A DNA stretch of 64,000 nucleotides, taken from the NCBI GenBank assembly GCA_014898415.1, contig RCTD01000015.1, positions 1,178,001 through 1,242,000 of the forward strand. Direction: 5' to 3'. Under the pieces are notes generated by a model, which did no database searches, was not told where the DNA came from, and saw nothing but the letters and a program-made list of their open reading frames with translations. The position numbers and the translations under genes are program-made. Below, piece after piece: positions 38,724-50,300 of this stretch (position 1 is its first letter; every line of letters starts with the position of its first letter). The DNA comes from Stromatinia cepivora. Its lineage: Eukaryota; Ascomycota; Leotiomycetes; Helotiales; Sclerotiniaceae.

Positions 38724-40966
38724 TTATCGAATGCTATCTGTTCCTAATGCTTGAGCTCTTTTCTTCTCGGCATTTTTTTGTGCTAACCGCGCTTTGGCAG
38801 CTGCAACTCTGTCAGGAGGCAAAGCACACTTTGATGGACTGGGTCTTCGGCTCGAAGCAATAGTGGTCGGTCGGGGTACCGCACGTTCGTTATTTGATCT
38901 CAACGGGTCAACAGGCCGAGATCGAGATACTGTTGCTTTAGGAGGACTCGAGGGAATGTTGAATATCTTTGGCCGGGGACTGGCTAGGCACCTCTCGTGA
39001 CTTGTTCGTGTACGGAGAAGAGGCAAGGATGGGTCTTCAGTTTGCAAGTTAGTGTTTAGTGAATCGAGAGAGAGGTCGGCAAAACGGTTGGCGAGAGGAG
39101 TGTAGTCAACTTTCTTCGATTTTTGGAAGGCAAGTTGTTCTGTAGTTGCAAAATTGGTGATCTCAGACAAGGCTGCGTGTGATGATCGTTGCGTGCTTTC
39201 AAGAGGTGCTTCGAAATGTGCAGGCTTAGATGAGGCCACTGTCTTCGACGGGCGTGCAATAGAATGACTCAAGACCGGTATGTTACTTGTAAAAGCATAC
39301 GATTTCTCGGTTGGATGGCTCCTGGTTCGGAACAAATCAAAGCCCGACTCTGTCCCGTCGTCATAGGTAGACCCACGCACAGCTTCTCTCAATTTGGCCA
39401 TCTCCTTCTCGTATCTATCGACCATTGTATCATATTCGATGGACTTACTGTGAAGAGCTTCTTGCAAATCTTTTATAGTTGATTGCTCGCTCTTCAATGA
39501 TGCAATCTCCTTCTTCAATTCCACTACTTGATCGTGGCGCTTTCTCAGAAGGTGCTCTGCATCACGTCTTGAGTTCTTTGCTGTTTGCTTGATATGGTCA
39601 TGGTCTTTTTGAAGGGCCTGAAGGCGTTCGTCTTTCTTTTGACGTTGTTCTTCAGCAAGCTTCAGACGCTTCTCCCAACTTTCGGTATGCTTCTCGAATC
39701 GCAAGTCAGAATGAAGCAAGTCCTGTGAAAGCTTATTGTTTTCCCCTTGCAGCTTAGAAACAGTTCTATCGGCGGTTGCTAGAGCTTGTAAGGCTTGATC
39801 TAATTCATTCTGGAGGGAGGCGGTGTCTCTGGGTTCTTTCTTCGAGTTCCTCAATTCGGTTTTTGGGACGGCTGCGGCAAGACCTCCGTCTCCTTCCATG
39901 GCTTTGCGAAATTCTTCTACCTGAACACGATATTGAAAAGCCAAAGCAGTCTGGCGAGCAAGTTCTCTCATAAGCTCCGGTGAAGTATCCCCCTTTACTT
40001 TTCCTTCTGCTGCAATCTGTGACATCAACTCGGTAATATTATTTTCCATTGTAGCAACTTTGGCTTGCTCTTCCTTCAACTTTTCTGCAAGATCGAGAGC
40101 TTCTGCATCTTTTTTCTTGGCATAAGACTTTGCGAGCTGCTTGTACTCTACCAGCTTCTTCATTTGAGTCTGCGCCTCATCGTGGTACTTTTGGAATTCG
40201 GATTTCCAGAATTTCCCGGACTGTGATCGGGGATCATTAATATCAACTGTCACGTCTGCATCGCTGTCGGCTCCGGCCATGAATTCTTTCGCTAATTCTA
40301 AACCGTTCGACCGTGAATTTTTTGATTCCTTCGTATCATTGGATTTCACTACATCTTTTTCCTTGGCCAAAGTCGAATTTGGTAATATCGAAGAGGCGGT
40401 AGAAAATTGATTGCGCCTTTTGAATGTACTGTCCGATCCACGAGAATCTTCTAGTGTCTTTAAAAGCGAAGTCTTTCTGCTCGGTTGCGATAATTCTTCT
40501 GTCTGGGAGCTCCGTGGAGCAAGGGCTTTTCCTGGTGTTGCTGCCCTGCCAACAATTTTCTGCGGCCTGTCCTTTCCCTCATTGTCATCAACGTCTGATC
40601 CGAACGACACAGTCTTTCTTCGAGTTGCCGCAGTCCCAGGGGTCATCAAAATTCCTGGCGGCTTAGTTGGCGAGCCCGAGAGATAATGTGGCAGTCGACT
40701 ATCTCTGCCAGTTGTTGAATCATCCTCATTTTCAATTCCATAGAGCGTATTATCTTGAGGGAGACCAGGCGTACCAAAGAAAGCACTTTTGAGTGCGCGA
40801 GCAGCAAACACTGGGGCAGGAGTCTCTGGAGCTTCTATATCGGGATCTGCACCTTTAGAATGTAAGCATTTGATGTCTTCTATACACCTAGGCAATTCAT
40901 GATTGATGAGTCCATACCTGCAACACGCTCGGCACCATCAGGCCGTCCTAACCACCAGTTGAGCAT
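38724..40966 (-). CDS. cut12: Spindle pole body-associated protein, Cut12 family
   Basis: Coiled-coil protein of the spindle pole body; in fission yeast Cut12 promotes mitotic commitment and bipolar spindle assembly. Minus-strand exons are 40966-40918 and 40852-38724; 725 aa. The short first exon supplies MLNWWLGRPDGAERVA, the usual fungal start. Conserved motifs follow: APETPAPVFAARALKSAFFG (about 25-45) and PPGILMTPGTAATRRKTVSF (about 88-107). Long heptad-rich coiled coils span roughly 230-290, 365-460 and 460-500 (KLKEEQAKVATMENNITELM, then ELKKEIASLKSEQSTIKDL). The C-terminal quarter is disordered, Ser/Pro/Arg-rich and ends basic. The gene is divergent from ORC2. Confidence 0.88.
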
Positions 40967-41338
40967 ATTTGACGCAATTGCAAAGAATTAATAGGAACCA
41001 CTTGCAATGCTCATCAAAACGACCACAAATTCAGCAACTCTAGGTGTTGGTCGTCAAAATCATTAAAGTCATTCAACGACCATTTTTTGGAAAGTACAAT
41101 TAATGCTTGAGCGTTTTTTGTTTACTTACAAGGGTAGGATATCGGACGCGATTATGCTAAGCAACCGCGAGTCCCCGCGTTTTAGCCCTGTAGTACAATA
41201 CGGCATGGGAAGTTCACTGATCCTCGGAATTCCACAACGGCCTTATTGGACAATTGATAGCGTTGTGAAATTTAAGGGAATAAATCCCCTTAATACTCTA
41301 ATGATCGTCCGGATAGACATAACACCTTCCAGGTCGCA
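40967..41338. promoter_or_regulatory. Divergent CUT12/ORC2 promoter with two ACGCG (MCB-like) cores
   Basis: These 372 bp separate the two start codons. ACGCG is present on the plus strand at 41146-41150 and on the minus strand (CGCGT) at 41176-41180, about 30 bp apart. ACGCG is the core of the MluI cell-cycle box bound by MBF (Mbp1/Swi6; Res/Cdc10) at the G1/S transition. Both flanking genes act in the cell cycle. That MBF binds here is an inference. Confidence 0.5.
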
Positions 41339-43172
41339 ATGAAGAGAAAAGAACAAGACGGGAAGGCAAGTAGGAATGGCGACCAAGACCTCAATGTGAA
41401 GCGAACTCGATCAAGTAATGCAATATCAGAACACCGCTCCACGGTTGATGTCGTCTCTCCAGATACGAAAAACAGCAAACGAACTCGACCACTTGTAGTG
41501 GAAAAAGAGAACGATATCGATTCGGAAGATTCTCTAGAGAATGGCGAATCAAACCCGGTCCACAACAATGCTGCGCTATCAGAATCTCAGTCTGAGGATG
41601 ATGGGTCACCGAGTCGTCTAACCTTGAGTCCGATCAAAGCTCAGAATCAGTCTACTCCTAGGTCTATACGACATGGTAATAAATTATTTGGAACTCCTGT
41701 CAAGGCCAAAGGTATAACCGGAACAGACGAAACTCCACGCCTTCGTCGCAACATCGATAGATCAGCCAGAAGGAAGAGTACTAGAACACTCATTGAGCGT
41801 ACGGTCCTTGGCAATACAAGCGATAATGATGACGAAGAAGAAGATATTGCGAACCAAATATATGATTCAGAGGAGGATGACGAAGCGGAAATAGAGAATG
41901 ATACAAATCAAGTATCTGAAGCTATAGGCGAACCATCTACACCTTCCAAAAGGGGACGAGGGCGAATAAAAGGAACAAAAACTCGACAGAGATCGCTGAC
42001 ACCACCTCAGGATCTTCCGCCTCACGAACTATACTTCTCTCAAAACCGACCTGGAAGGTCTAGGACTGCGAATTCTAATTTATCTTCCTTGGCGTTACTC
42101 GACCATGAAGAGTACTTTAGTCTTGCCCGGAGCTACAAAGACCAGCATGAAGACGATATGAATTTTTTACAAGATGTGCATGCCAAATCTTTCAATCAAT
42201 GGCAATTTGAGCTCTGTCAGGACTTCAACATTTGTATCTATGGATGGGGGTCAAAAAGGTCTCTTCTTCTCAAATTTGCTGAGCATATCTACAACACAAT
42301 GGCTGATCATTCCCGAGAGAGAATAGTCGTGGTAAATGGTTATGTACAAAACCTCACAATTCGAGATCTTTTGAATACAATAGCCGGCTCTATTTATGGC
42401 AATGGCACGAAAATAGGTTCACAGCCAGCAGAAATGCTTGAAAACCTCACGAATCTACTTGATGAAGACAAGACTCAACATGTGACTCTCATTATACATT
42501 CTCTTGATGGATCTGCTCTTCGTCGCCCTGTATCTCAAATGATACTCTCACGCTTGAGTTCTCACCCGCAGGTACATTTGGTTGTGTCTGTAGACCACCC
42601 TTCCTTTCATTTGCTTTGGGATAGTTCGCTTCGTTCAGCTTTCAATTTTCTATTTCATGATTGTACGACCTTTTTACCTTACACAGTTGAGGTCGACGTT
42701 GTAGATGAGGTGCATGACCTTCTTGGAAGAAGCGGGCGCAAAGTAGGAGGTAAAGGAGGTGTAAGCTTTGTGCTTAAGAGTTTGCCTGAAAATGCAAAGA
42801 ATCTTTTCAGGGTTTTGGTAGGAGAACAACTTGCAGCTATGGATGATAGTCCCGTAGGCGAACATAATGATGGTGATGATGAGGATGGGTTACATGGAGC
42901 TGCTGGTAGGAAGAGTGAACCTGGTGTGGAATACAGGGTGCTGTACCAAAAAGCTGTGGAGGAGTTCATTTGCAGCAATGAGATGAATTTTAGAACATTG
43001 CTGAAAGAGTAAGTTTTTCTAACTAATATCAATTCTTGACAGCTAATTCTTTCTTAGATTTCATGACCATCAAATGATAGAGAGTAAGAAGGATGCTTTG
43101 GGGACAGAAATGCTATTTGTGCCCTTTAGAAAAGAAGAATTAGAAAATATTCTGGAGGATATTGTATCATAA
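41339..43172 (+). CDS. ORC2: Origin recognition complex subunit 2
   Basis: Subunit of the six-protein complex that marks replication origins and loads MCM helicase. Exons are 41339-43008 and 43058-43172; 594 aa. The first 220 residues are disordered and charged with basic, AT-hook-like patches (SKRGRGRIKGTKTRQ). The Orc2 domain follows: HELYFSQNRPGRSR, LDHEEYFSL, FELCQDFNICIYGWGSKRSLL (divergent AAA+ region without a Walker A lysine, as in the family), VVVNGYV, HSLDGSALRR, SVDHPSFHLLWD and FHDCTTFLPYTVE. The last exon supplies the winged-helix end FHDHQMIESKKDALGTEMLF and finishes EELENILEDIVS. It shares a divergent promoter with CUT12. Confidence 0.93.
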
Positions 43173-43562
43173 GATTTTTCCGGCAGTTCGATATTCTTTA
43201 GCAGGGTGTTATGGAGCTGCATTTTGAGCATTTACAGGTATAGCATAAGAGGGTATCATAAGACGGTACTTGGCAAAACCCGAAGTCATTCAAATTCAAT
43301 AATATCATTATAGCCTTACATTTATCATTGTCTTGTTGAAGGGTGGTGAGCAATACCAGCTTACGGTGAGCTCTTAGATGGGTCCTAAGTCCCCGGTGAC
43401 CCTTTCTCAATGTTCCTCCCGGGAGCTTCATGGTTTACCACTTCACTGCCCGAATTGTGAGTCAAAAATTGTTTGTAATGACTTTATGGTTTTCAGGAGA
43501 GTACCTGAGTAGCCTTCTATTTGAAACCCTTATACTTATCAACATCGACTTAAGATTGGCAG
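43173..43562. other. Intergenic between ORC2 and tRNA isopentenyltransferase
   Basis: The 390 bp hold the ORC2 terminator and the next gene's promoter. No distinct motif or gene is visible. Confidence 0.5.
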
Positions 43563-45160
43563 ATGGATGTAGCCGTGCTGGCGAGGCTGACAAGGCTAAC
43601 ACCACTAATATTATCTAAAAAGTTCCAAATTATCCAGTGCCATCACTCGACTAAAGTCTTCCTAATGTTACATCAAATACACAACCAAATTAGAAAGTCG
43701 TCCACGATGGCTCGTCTCATTCCTAGAGATCCTTTAATATTTGTTTTCGGGGCAACTGGTACCGGAAAATCACAAGTGAGTCTGCGCGTCCTCGATTGAG
43801 GATGAAGGCTAATCATTCTACAGCTGGCAATAGACCTTGCGAAACGCTTTAATGGCGAAATAATAAATGGTGATGCTGTACAAATGTATGAGGGTCTGCC
43901 TATAATTACAAACAAAGTTACTATCGAAGAACAGAATGGTGTTCCGCATCACTTGCTAGGTTTTATTCCCCTGAATGCGGAAACATGGACAGTGGGGACA
44001 TTTAAGAAGCAAGCTAGCCAAATAATTCGAGAGATTCGATCAAGGGGACGGCTGCCCATTGTCGTAGGTGGAACTCACTATTATACGCAATCTCTTCTGT
44101 TCGAACATGAGCTCGTCTCCTCCGGAAAAGCTTCCGTGAAAGGACTGGATGATGAGCAGCTTTCTCTAGAAGAGTTATCCAAACGATTTCCAATACTCGA
44201 TGCACCTACGGAACAAATATTAGATCGATTGAGGGAGGTTGATCCACTTATGGCTGTGCAGTGGCATCCCAACGACCGACGCAAAATTCAGACATCACTT
44301 CAAATATTCTTGACAAGTGGAAAGAAAGCCTCCGATATCTACAGGGAGCAGAAAGAGACCAAAGCCATAGCACAAGCAAATTTGGACGGTGACTTAAGCT
44401 TTCCAGGCAGCTTTGAGATAGGCTCGCCATTGCTATTCTGGGTGCATGCGAAATCAGATGTTCTTAAATCGAGGCTTGACAAACGAGTCGATAAGATGAT
44501 TGATGTAGGTTTACTAGATGAAGTCAAGTCCATGGAGACAACTCGTCAACAATATATTCGTGGCGGCGCTGATCTTGATCTTTCTCGTGGTATATGGGCT
44601 TCTATCGGCTGGAAAGAGTTTGAGCTATACCTGGCCGCTCTTGAGCAGGAGGGCGGAGACCCAAAAAGCGAGATATCCTCCGTGATGATTCGTTAGAAAA
44701 AATGAAAGCTGCCACCCGACAGTATGCTAAGCGACAAATCCGATGGATCAGTCTGAAATTGATACCAAGCCTTGTTCAAGAGAATGCTCTTGACAGATTA
44801 TATCTCCTCGATGGAACAGACATTTCAGTATGGTCGGAGAACGTGTCAGGTCCTGCTATTGATATTACACAAAATTTCCTTCTTGGCAACAAGCTCCCCA
44901 CGCCCAGCGAAATGTCTGCCCTGGCCGGGGAGTTCTTAAATCCCGAAAAGCCCTTGCAGCACACTCAAAGCAAAGCTCGTTGGGTACCAAAGAAATGCGA
45001 AATATGTCACATTGTTGTTATGACAGAAGGTCAATGGCAAGTGCATTCTGCAACCCGTGCCCATCGACGAATGGTAAAGAAGCTGCAGAAAAATGGGGCA
45101 TATGGTAGGTCTCTTCACGGTAGCGAAAGGAATGGCAGCACATCACCATCTGCTACTTGA
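43563..45160 (+). CDS. MOD5: tRNA isopentenyltransferase (MOD5-like), split by a -1 shift
   Basis: Transfers dimethylallyl from DMAPP to A37 of tRNAs reading UNN codons. Exon 1 is 43563-43775; after a 48-bp intron the frame continues from 43824. It has the P-loop FGATGTGKSQ, NGDAVQMY in the DSxQ position, VVGGTHYY, and DRRKIQTSLQIFLTSGKKAS. The frame ends at TAG 44694-44696, yet the family's C-terminal part resumes in the -1 frame (LEKMKAATRQYAKRQIRW) to 45160 and includes a C2H2 zinc finger (CEICHIV, then HSATRAHRR). The switch falls on CCCAAAA at 44660-44666. With the shift the product is 516 aa; without it the zinc finger is lost. An upstream AUG at 43563 adds 48 residues resembling a mitochondrial presequence before MARLIPRDPLIFVF (AUG 43707), as in the two-start yeast Mod5. 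Confidence 0.88.
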
Positions 45161-46124
45161 AAGGCACCAACGTTGTGCTCACAGGCATAAATGACGCAGA
45201 TCACCAACCCCCACGCCACCCGCCAAACTCAGAATATCCCCCCAATCCTCGTCTCAAAAAAAAAAAAAAAGAAACGATTGGTAGCTTTAAGAGCTCGTGA
45301 CAAAGCTATGGTAACATGGCCTTTATGAAAAATTGTGGCCAAGATCTAGCCAAGATCCAGCCCTACGAAAAACCACGAGAATGAAACTGGGAATGACATG
45401 ATGTCTTACACAAGGCTAGCAACTGGGTACATTGTTGTACTTTACGTCGTGCGTCGGGACGGAAATTAGGAAGTACTACAAACGTAGAATTTTACATGTT
45501 GGCGGTACCTACAGTAGGAGTATTTTGCCGGGCTATTTATATGTACACGCTTCTACGAACTCAACTCACGTGGGACAAATCTATTGACGACAACTATTCT
45601 CGACGGAACCTTTACTTTTTCTTGAACTCCTAGAAAGCTTTCGAATTTTTAAAGATTGATAGGGCGGGGAGTAGTAATATGGCTGACGATAATTACCCCT
45701 AAACGGAAACCTTGCTTCTGAAGACTTGTTTTCAGGCAGGCAATGTCCTCCCGTCTCCCGTATGCTCTGCTGGAAATTTCGATACCTGGAACCTTGATTG
45801 CTTGAGTAGTCGATCAAAGCTTTTGTCAATATGAGGGAATTTATGAACTTGTTAGATGTGGAGAGGACAGAAAATGAGGGCTATCAACAATCTAGTATAC
45901 ACGGGACAGGTCAAGTATTTCTACTACGTACTCCAAACACTAGCACGGAATTTACCCAGCGACCGTGCCAGCCCAGCAAATTTGACCCAGCAAATTTAAA
46001 TCATTGACCGACGGACAGCTTCGCTAGGCTTCCTGTGGCAAAAGAGCCGGGCCTAAAACGTGCTGAAATCTCTTCCCCAAAAAAGCTTGATTTTGAAAGG
46101 AATAATGGACCAAGTAACCGGTTA

Positions 46125-46197
46125 CCTACTAGCTACTAGCTACTAGCTACTAGCTACTAGCTACTAGCTACTGGCTGCTACCTACTACCCTACTAGG
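46125..46197. repeat. 7-bp tandem repeat (CTACTAG)n
   Basis: About six to seven near-perfect copies of CTACTAG are followed by diverged copies (CTGGCTGCTACCTACTACC). Each copy overlaps the word CTAGCTACTAG, so single strands can pair with themselves. Confidence 0.9.
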
Positions 46198-46580
46198 TAA
46201 GCGAAGCGATCTGCAATCGTCCTTTCAAAACGTTGTCCATGATTTTGATATATCTTCAACAGTACTCTACTTCCGCTACTTTGATCTTAATACAATCTTG
46301 ATATATTTCAAAATCTTAGAATGTGCATCCGAGCATGTCGTAAGACCTTACAGATAACACTTTATGATATTATCCAATAGCACCAACCAAATTTGCCACA
46401 GGAAATCCTTTTCACAAACAACCAATTGAGCAAGGAAGCCCTGTTTGGTCCATGAGGGATTTATGGATTTTCAAACGAATTTCCCCCACAAAGACCGCGT
46501 CTTTAACAATTCAATTTGATGACAATGATTTCAATTTAGTATGAGCGATTTGATGTAGCGTCTTACATGCAATGCAGAAA

Positions 46581-46614
46581 CTGAATAAAATTGAATAAAA
46601 TTGAATAAAATTGA
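46581..46614. repeat. 10-bp tandem repeat (TTGAATAAAA)n
   Basis: Three direct copies of TTGAATAAAA (the first with C for the leading T) lie in an A/T-rich context. No function is apparent. Confidence 0.8.
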
Positions 46615-47312
46615 ACATCATGCTCAAATTTTATTACAATCGAGATGTCACAATTAGATTGGCTTACCCTCTACGCCTATCGGTTACAGATCTAGACCAT
46701 ATTCAGTTTCTGGAATGAAGTGAATTTATATTATGTGCAGTTTTATGATGGGAATAGCTTGTGCTACTGCGATGTTGATCTCATCCGATTGGAAATTCCC
46801 TCACGGAATATGCACCGCAATCATGCTCCCACGCTTGTGCCGCTGCTTCTGGCAGGACACAATTATACATGGTCAACAAAAGGACAAGGTCGATTAATAG
46901 TTGGGAAATTCTTGCACTGCCCCAACTGCCTACGAGCACGGCAAGTGCGTTTGTTAGTATATTGCTGAAGGTCATAGTGCTTTTCTGATGTTTTTAAATT
47001 CGTTGATCTCCTTCAACTTTCCAGTCAATTAAAGTCATTGGGTTGCTTGATATTCCAAAAACGATTCCCATTGTGTTACCATCATTCCTTTCACTCTCCG
47101 GTGCCTATTCACCTCTTCTATCACTGAACGACTAGGCGAAGCGGCTCCAAGCAGAGCGCTCGTGCTGTACTGCTGGACTTCTTTACCTACTTGCCTGCCA
47201 ATTTCAGCGTTGGCAAAGCACCTGCAGTAGCAATATATTTTGCCAAATTCCTGGTCACCTACTACAAATTCAAAACTTTCATATTTCATACAATACTACA
47301 ACGATCATAGAC

Positions 47313-50300
47313 ATGGACGGAAAAGCCATGTACGCCTCATCCGAGGAGCAGGACGAGGAAATCTTTCAAGTCCAACCTAGACCAGAAATGCGAATCAGAT
47401 TCGGCGCTCAAGATGAAGAGGCAGGCAGACAAACGAGCACACTTCCTAGAATGGCTCGGACAATCACAAATAGCTCACAACTATCGGCTACAAGTTCAAG
47501 GCGCCGCAGGGTGTCCATCGATCCAGCAACTGCTCTGCCAATTACTTACCGCACAGTCTCATTTGCAATTGAAGAGAGTAAGGAAATACAAAGGGCTGAA
47601 GCAGATCGTGCAAAGAACGATGCGGCAGCTGAGCTTGGTGATTTGGAGTGGCATACTCTGTCCACAGACGATGTAATAGGTCGGCTAGAGACATCAATTA
47701 CTGAAGGTCTCTCCAAGGAACACGTCGAGGTCAAAACGAAAGAGTTTGGAAAGAATATGCCTTCGAAACCACCGTCGGACTTGCTCTCGAGGGGTAAGCC
47801 TGTTTCCATATGTATTAGCGTTACACGAATTTCTTTTAGTCATCTGAACAATCTCTAACACTCCCAATTCTTAGTCTTTGGATATCTGTTTGGTGGATTT
47901 GGATCCGTCTTATTGATCGGTGGTATTCTGGTCACTATTACTTATAAGCCACTCGGAGAACCAAATCCAGCACAGGCCAATCTAGCCCTTGCGATTGTCC
48001 TCTACGCCGTCTTCATCATCCAAGCCCTATTCAATGCATGGCAGGATTGGTCATCGTCTCGGACAATGGCGTCCATCTCTGGCATGCTTCCTGATTACTG
48101 CTTCGTCCTCCGCAATGGCAACCGCGTAGAGCTCGCCGCAGTCGATCTAGTTCCCGGTGACATTCTTTACATAAAGTCTGGTAATAAGCTGCCTGCAGAT
48201 GTTCGTTTCATTGAAATCTCATCTGATGCTAAGTTTGATCGCTCTATCTTGACTGGGGAATCACAACCTATTCCAGGTTCAATTGAGAATACAGATCTCA
48301 ATTATTTGGAGACGCATAACATTGGTATGCAGGGAACGCATTGCATCTCTGGAAGCGCTATAGGAGTCACTGTCAGCACGGGAGATAAGACAGTATTTGG
48401 AAAGATTGCTAAATTAACCAATACTCCGAAGACAGGTATGACCACATTGCAGAGGGAGATCTTGAGGTTTATCCTAATCATCTGTTCCATTATGGTGTTC
48501 TTCAACATAGTTGTCATCATCTGTTGGTCCGCATGGTTGCGACATTCACATCCCGACTGGATCACCGTTGCTGGATTGATTGTTGGTATGTGAATTTTCT
48601 TTCTCTAGCTCATCTCACCCGCCACTTGGAACTAGAAAGGAACGCTGGCTAACAGGTTTTTAGATATCGTGACCGTGGCAGTTGCATTTATCCCTGAGGG
48701 TTTACCTATCGCGCTAACCGCTTCGTTGACCATTACTGCAAATATTATGAAAAGGAACCAAGTTCTATGCAAGTCACTAAAGACTGTTGAGACCTTGGGA
48801 GCTGTATCAGTTATCTGCTCGGATAAGACTGGGACATTAACAAAGGTAACAGAAGTAGCACTCATCCATAGACGTTTCGGGGATTTCTGGCTAATTATCT
48901 CCTCAGAATAAAATGTTTGTAACGGAGTGCTCAATCGCAGAAAAGACAATGACCCCGGAGCAAGCCATCGAATTTCAGAATTCCAATGGCAATACTACCA
49001 ATTGTGTGGCCCAGTTGCGATCCTTGGCAGGCCTATGCAACGCCGGCGAATTTGACGCTGCTACGCTCAATTTACCTCTTGCGGAACGAAAGATTGCGGG
49101 AGATGCGACAGATCAGGCAGTCCTTCGACTATCAGAAACATTCGGGGAGGTTCGCCAGTTACATATGTTATGGAGAAAGACTTTCGAGCTAGCATTTAAC
49201 AGCAAGAACAAATTCATGATCAGAACTCTGACGCTATCCGACCCTGAAGGTCTGAAACTTGCAGTATCACCTCAGGAGCTAGCGGAATGGAGAAAAGAAG
49301 ATCTTCTGTTGACTATCAAAGGTGCCCCAGACATTCTTGTGGAACGTTGCACTAAATATGTTGGTGAAGATGGTCATGTATACCCATTGGGCATGGATAT
49401 GAGGAACTCTATAGAGGTGATCAAAAACAAATGGTCAAGCCAGGGAAAGCGGGTGATCTTATTTGCAAGAAAAGTGCTCACAGGCCATCAGAGACAGCAT
49501 AACCCCGAAAACAACACTTTTGAGGCCGAAATTATGCGACAAGCTGGTAGCGATTTGATTCTAGTGGGGCTTGTCGGCATTGTGGATCCTCCCCGAGATG
49601 AAATACCAGAGGTGGTACAAGTCTTAAGGAGAGCTGGCATACGAATCTTCATGGTCACTGGCGATTTCAAACTCACTGCTCAAGCTATTGCTATCGAATG
49701 TGGTATCATCACTAGTTCGACTGACATGATTCACGATGTTTCTAAGCTTAACAGAAATGGATTGGAGACACCAAAGAGTATTTCGAGTGTTGTCATCTCT
49801 GCGAAAGACGCGGACTCTAAGCATGGAGATGCGAGGTCAATAACTCTTAGTGGCCCGGAGTTGATCAGTCTGAATGATAATCAATGGGATCAACTCTGTC
49901 AGTATGAAGAAATTGTCTTCGCTCGTACGACTCCTGAGCAGAAGCTACGAATTGTCAAAGGTATGCCCTTAAAATCACCCCACATATCAACATGCACATG
50001 ACTAACAATAATACAGAATTTCAAAAACGCAAGAACATAGTTGGTATGACCGGCGACGGAGTCAACGATGCTCCATCCCTAAAAGCCGCTGACATCGGTA
50101 TTGCACTTGGGAGTGGCTCCGATATCGCAATCGAAGCCGCTGATATGGTCCTGCTAGATTCTTTCGGCGCCGTCGTTGAAGCCGTCAAATACGGCCGCGT
50201 AGTCTTTGACAACCTCAAGAAAACCCTCATCTACCTTCTTCCCGCTGGATCTTTTTGCGAGTTCCTTCCCATTATTACGAATGTCATTCTCGGTCTTCCT

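Larger units (their letters stand above)
45161..47312. other. Intergenic 2.15 kb with tandem repeats, no gene seen
   Basis: Lies between the IPTase gene and the P-type ATPase gene, both plus strand. It holds an A14 run near 45258, a 7-bp tandem repeat at 46125-46197 and a 10-bp repeat at 46581-46614. Open frames at 46720-46968 and 47035-47289 show no family resemblance. Confidence 0.5.

Noticed and set aside
46720..46968. 82-codon plus-strand frame upstream of the P-type ATPase
   Set aside because: No domain, no intron logic and a composition like surrounding noncoding DNA.
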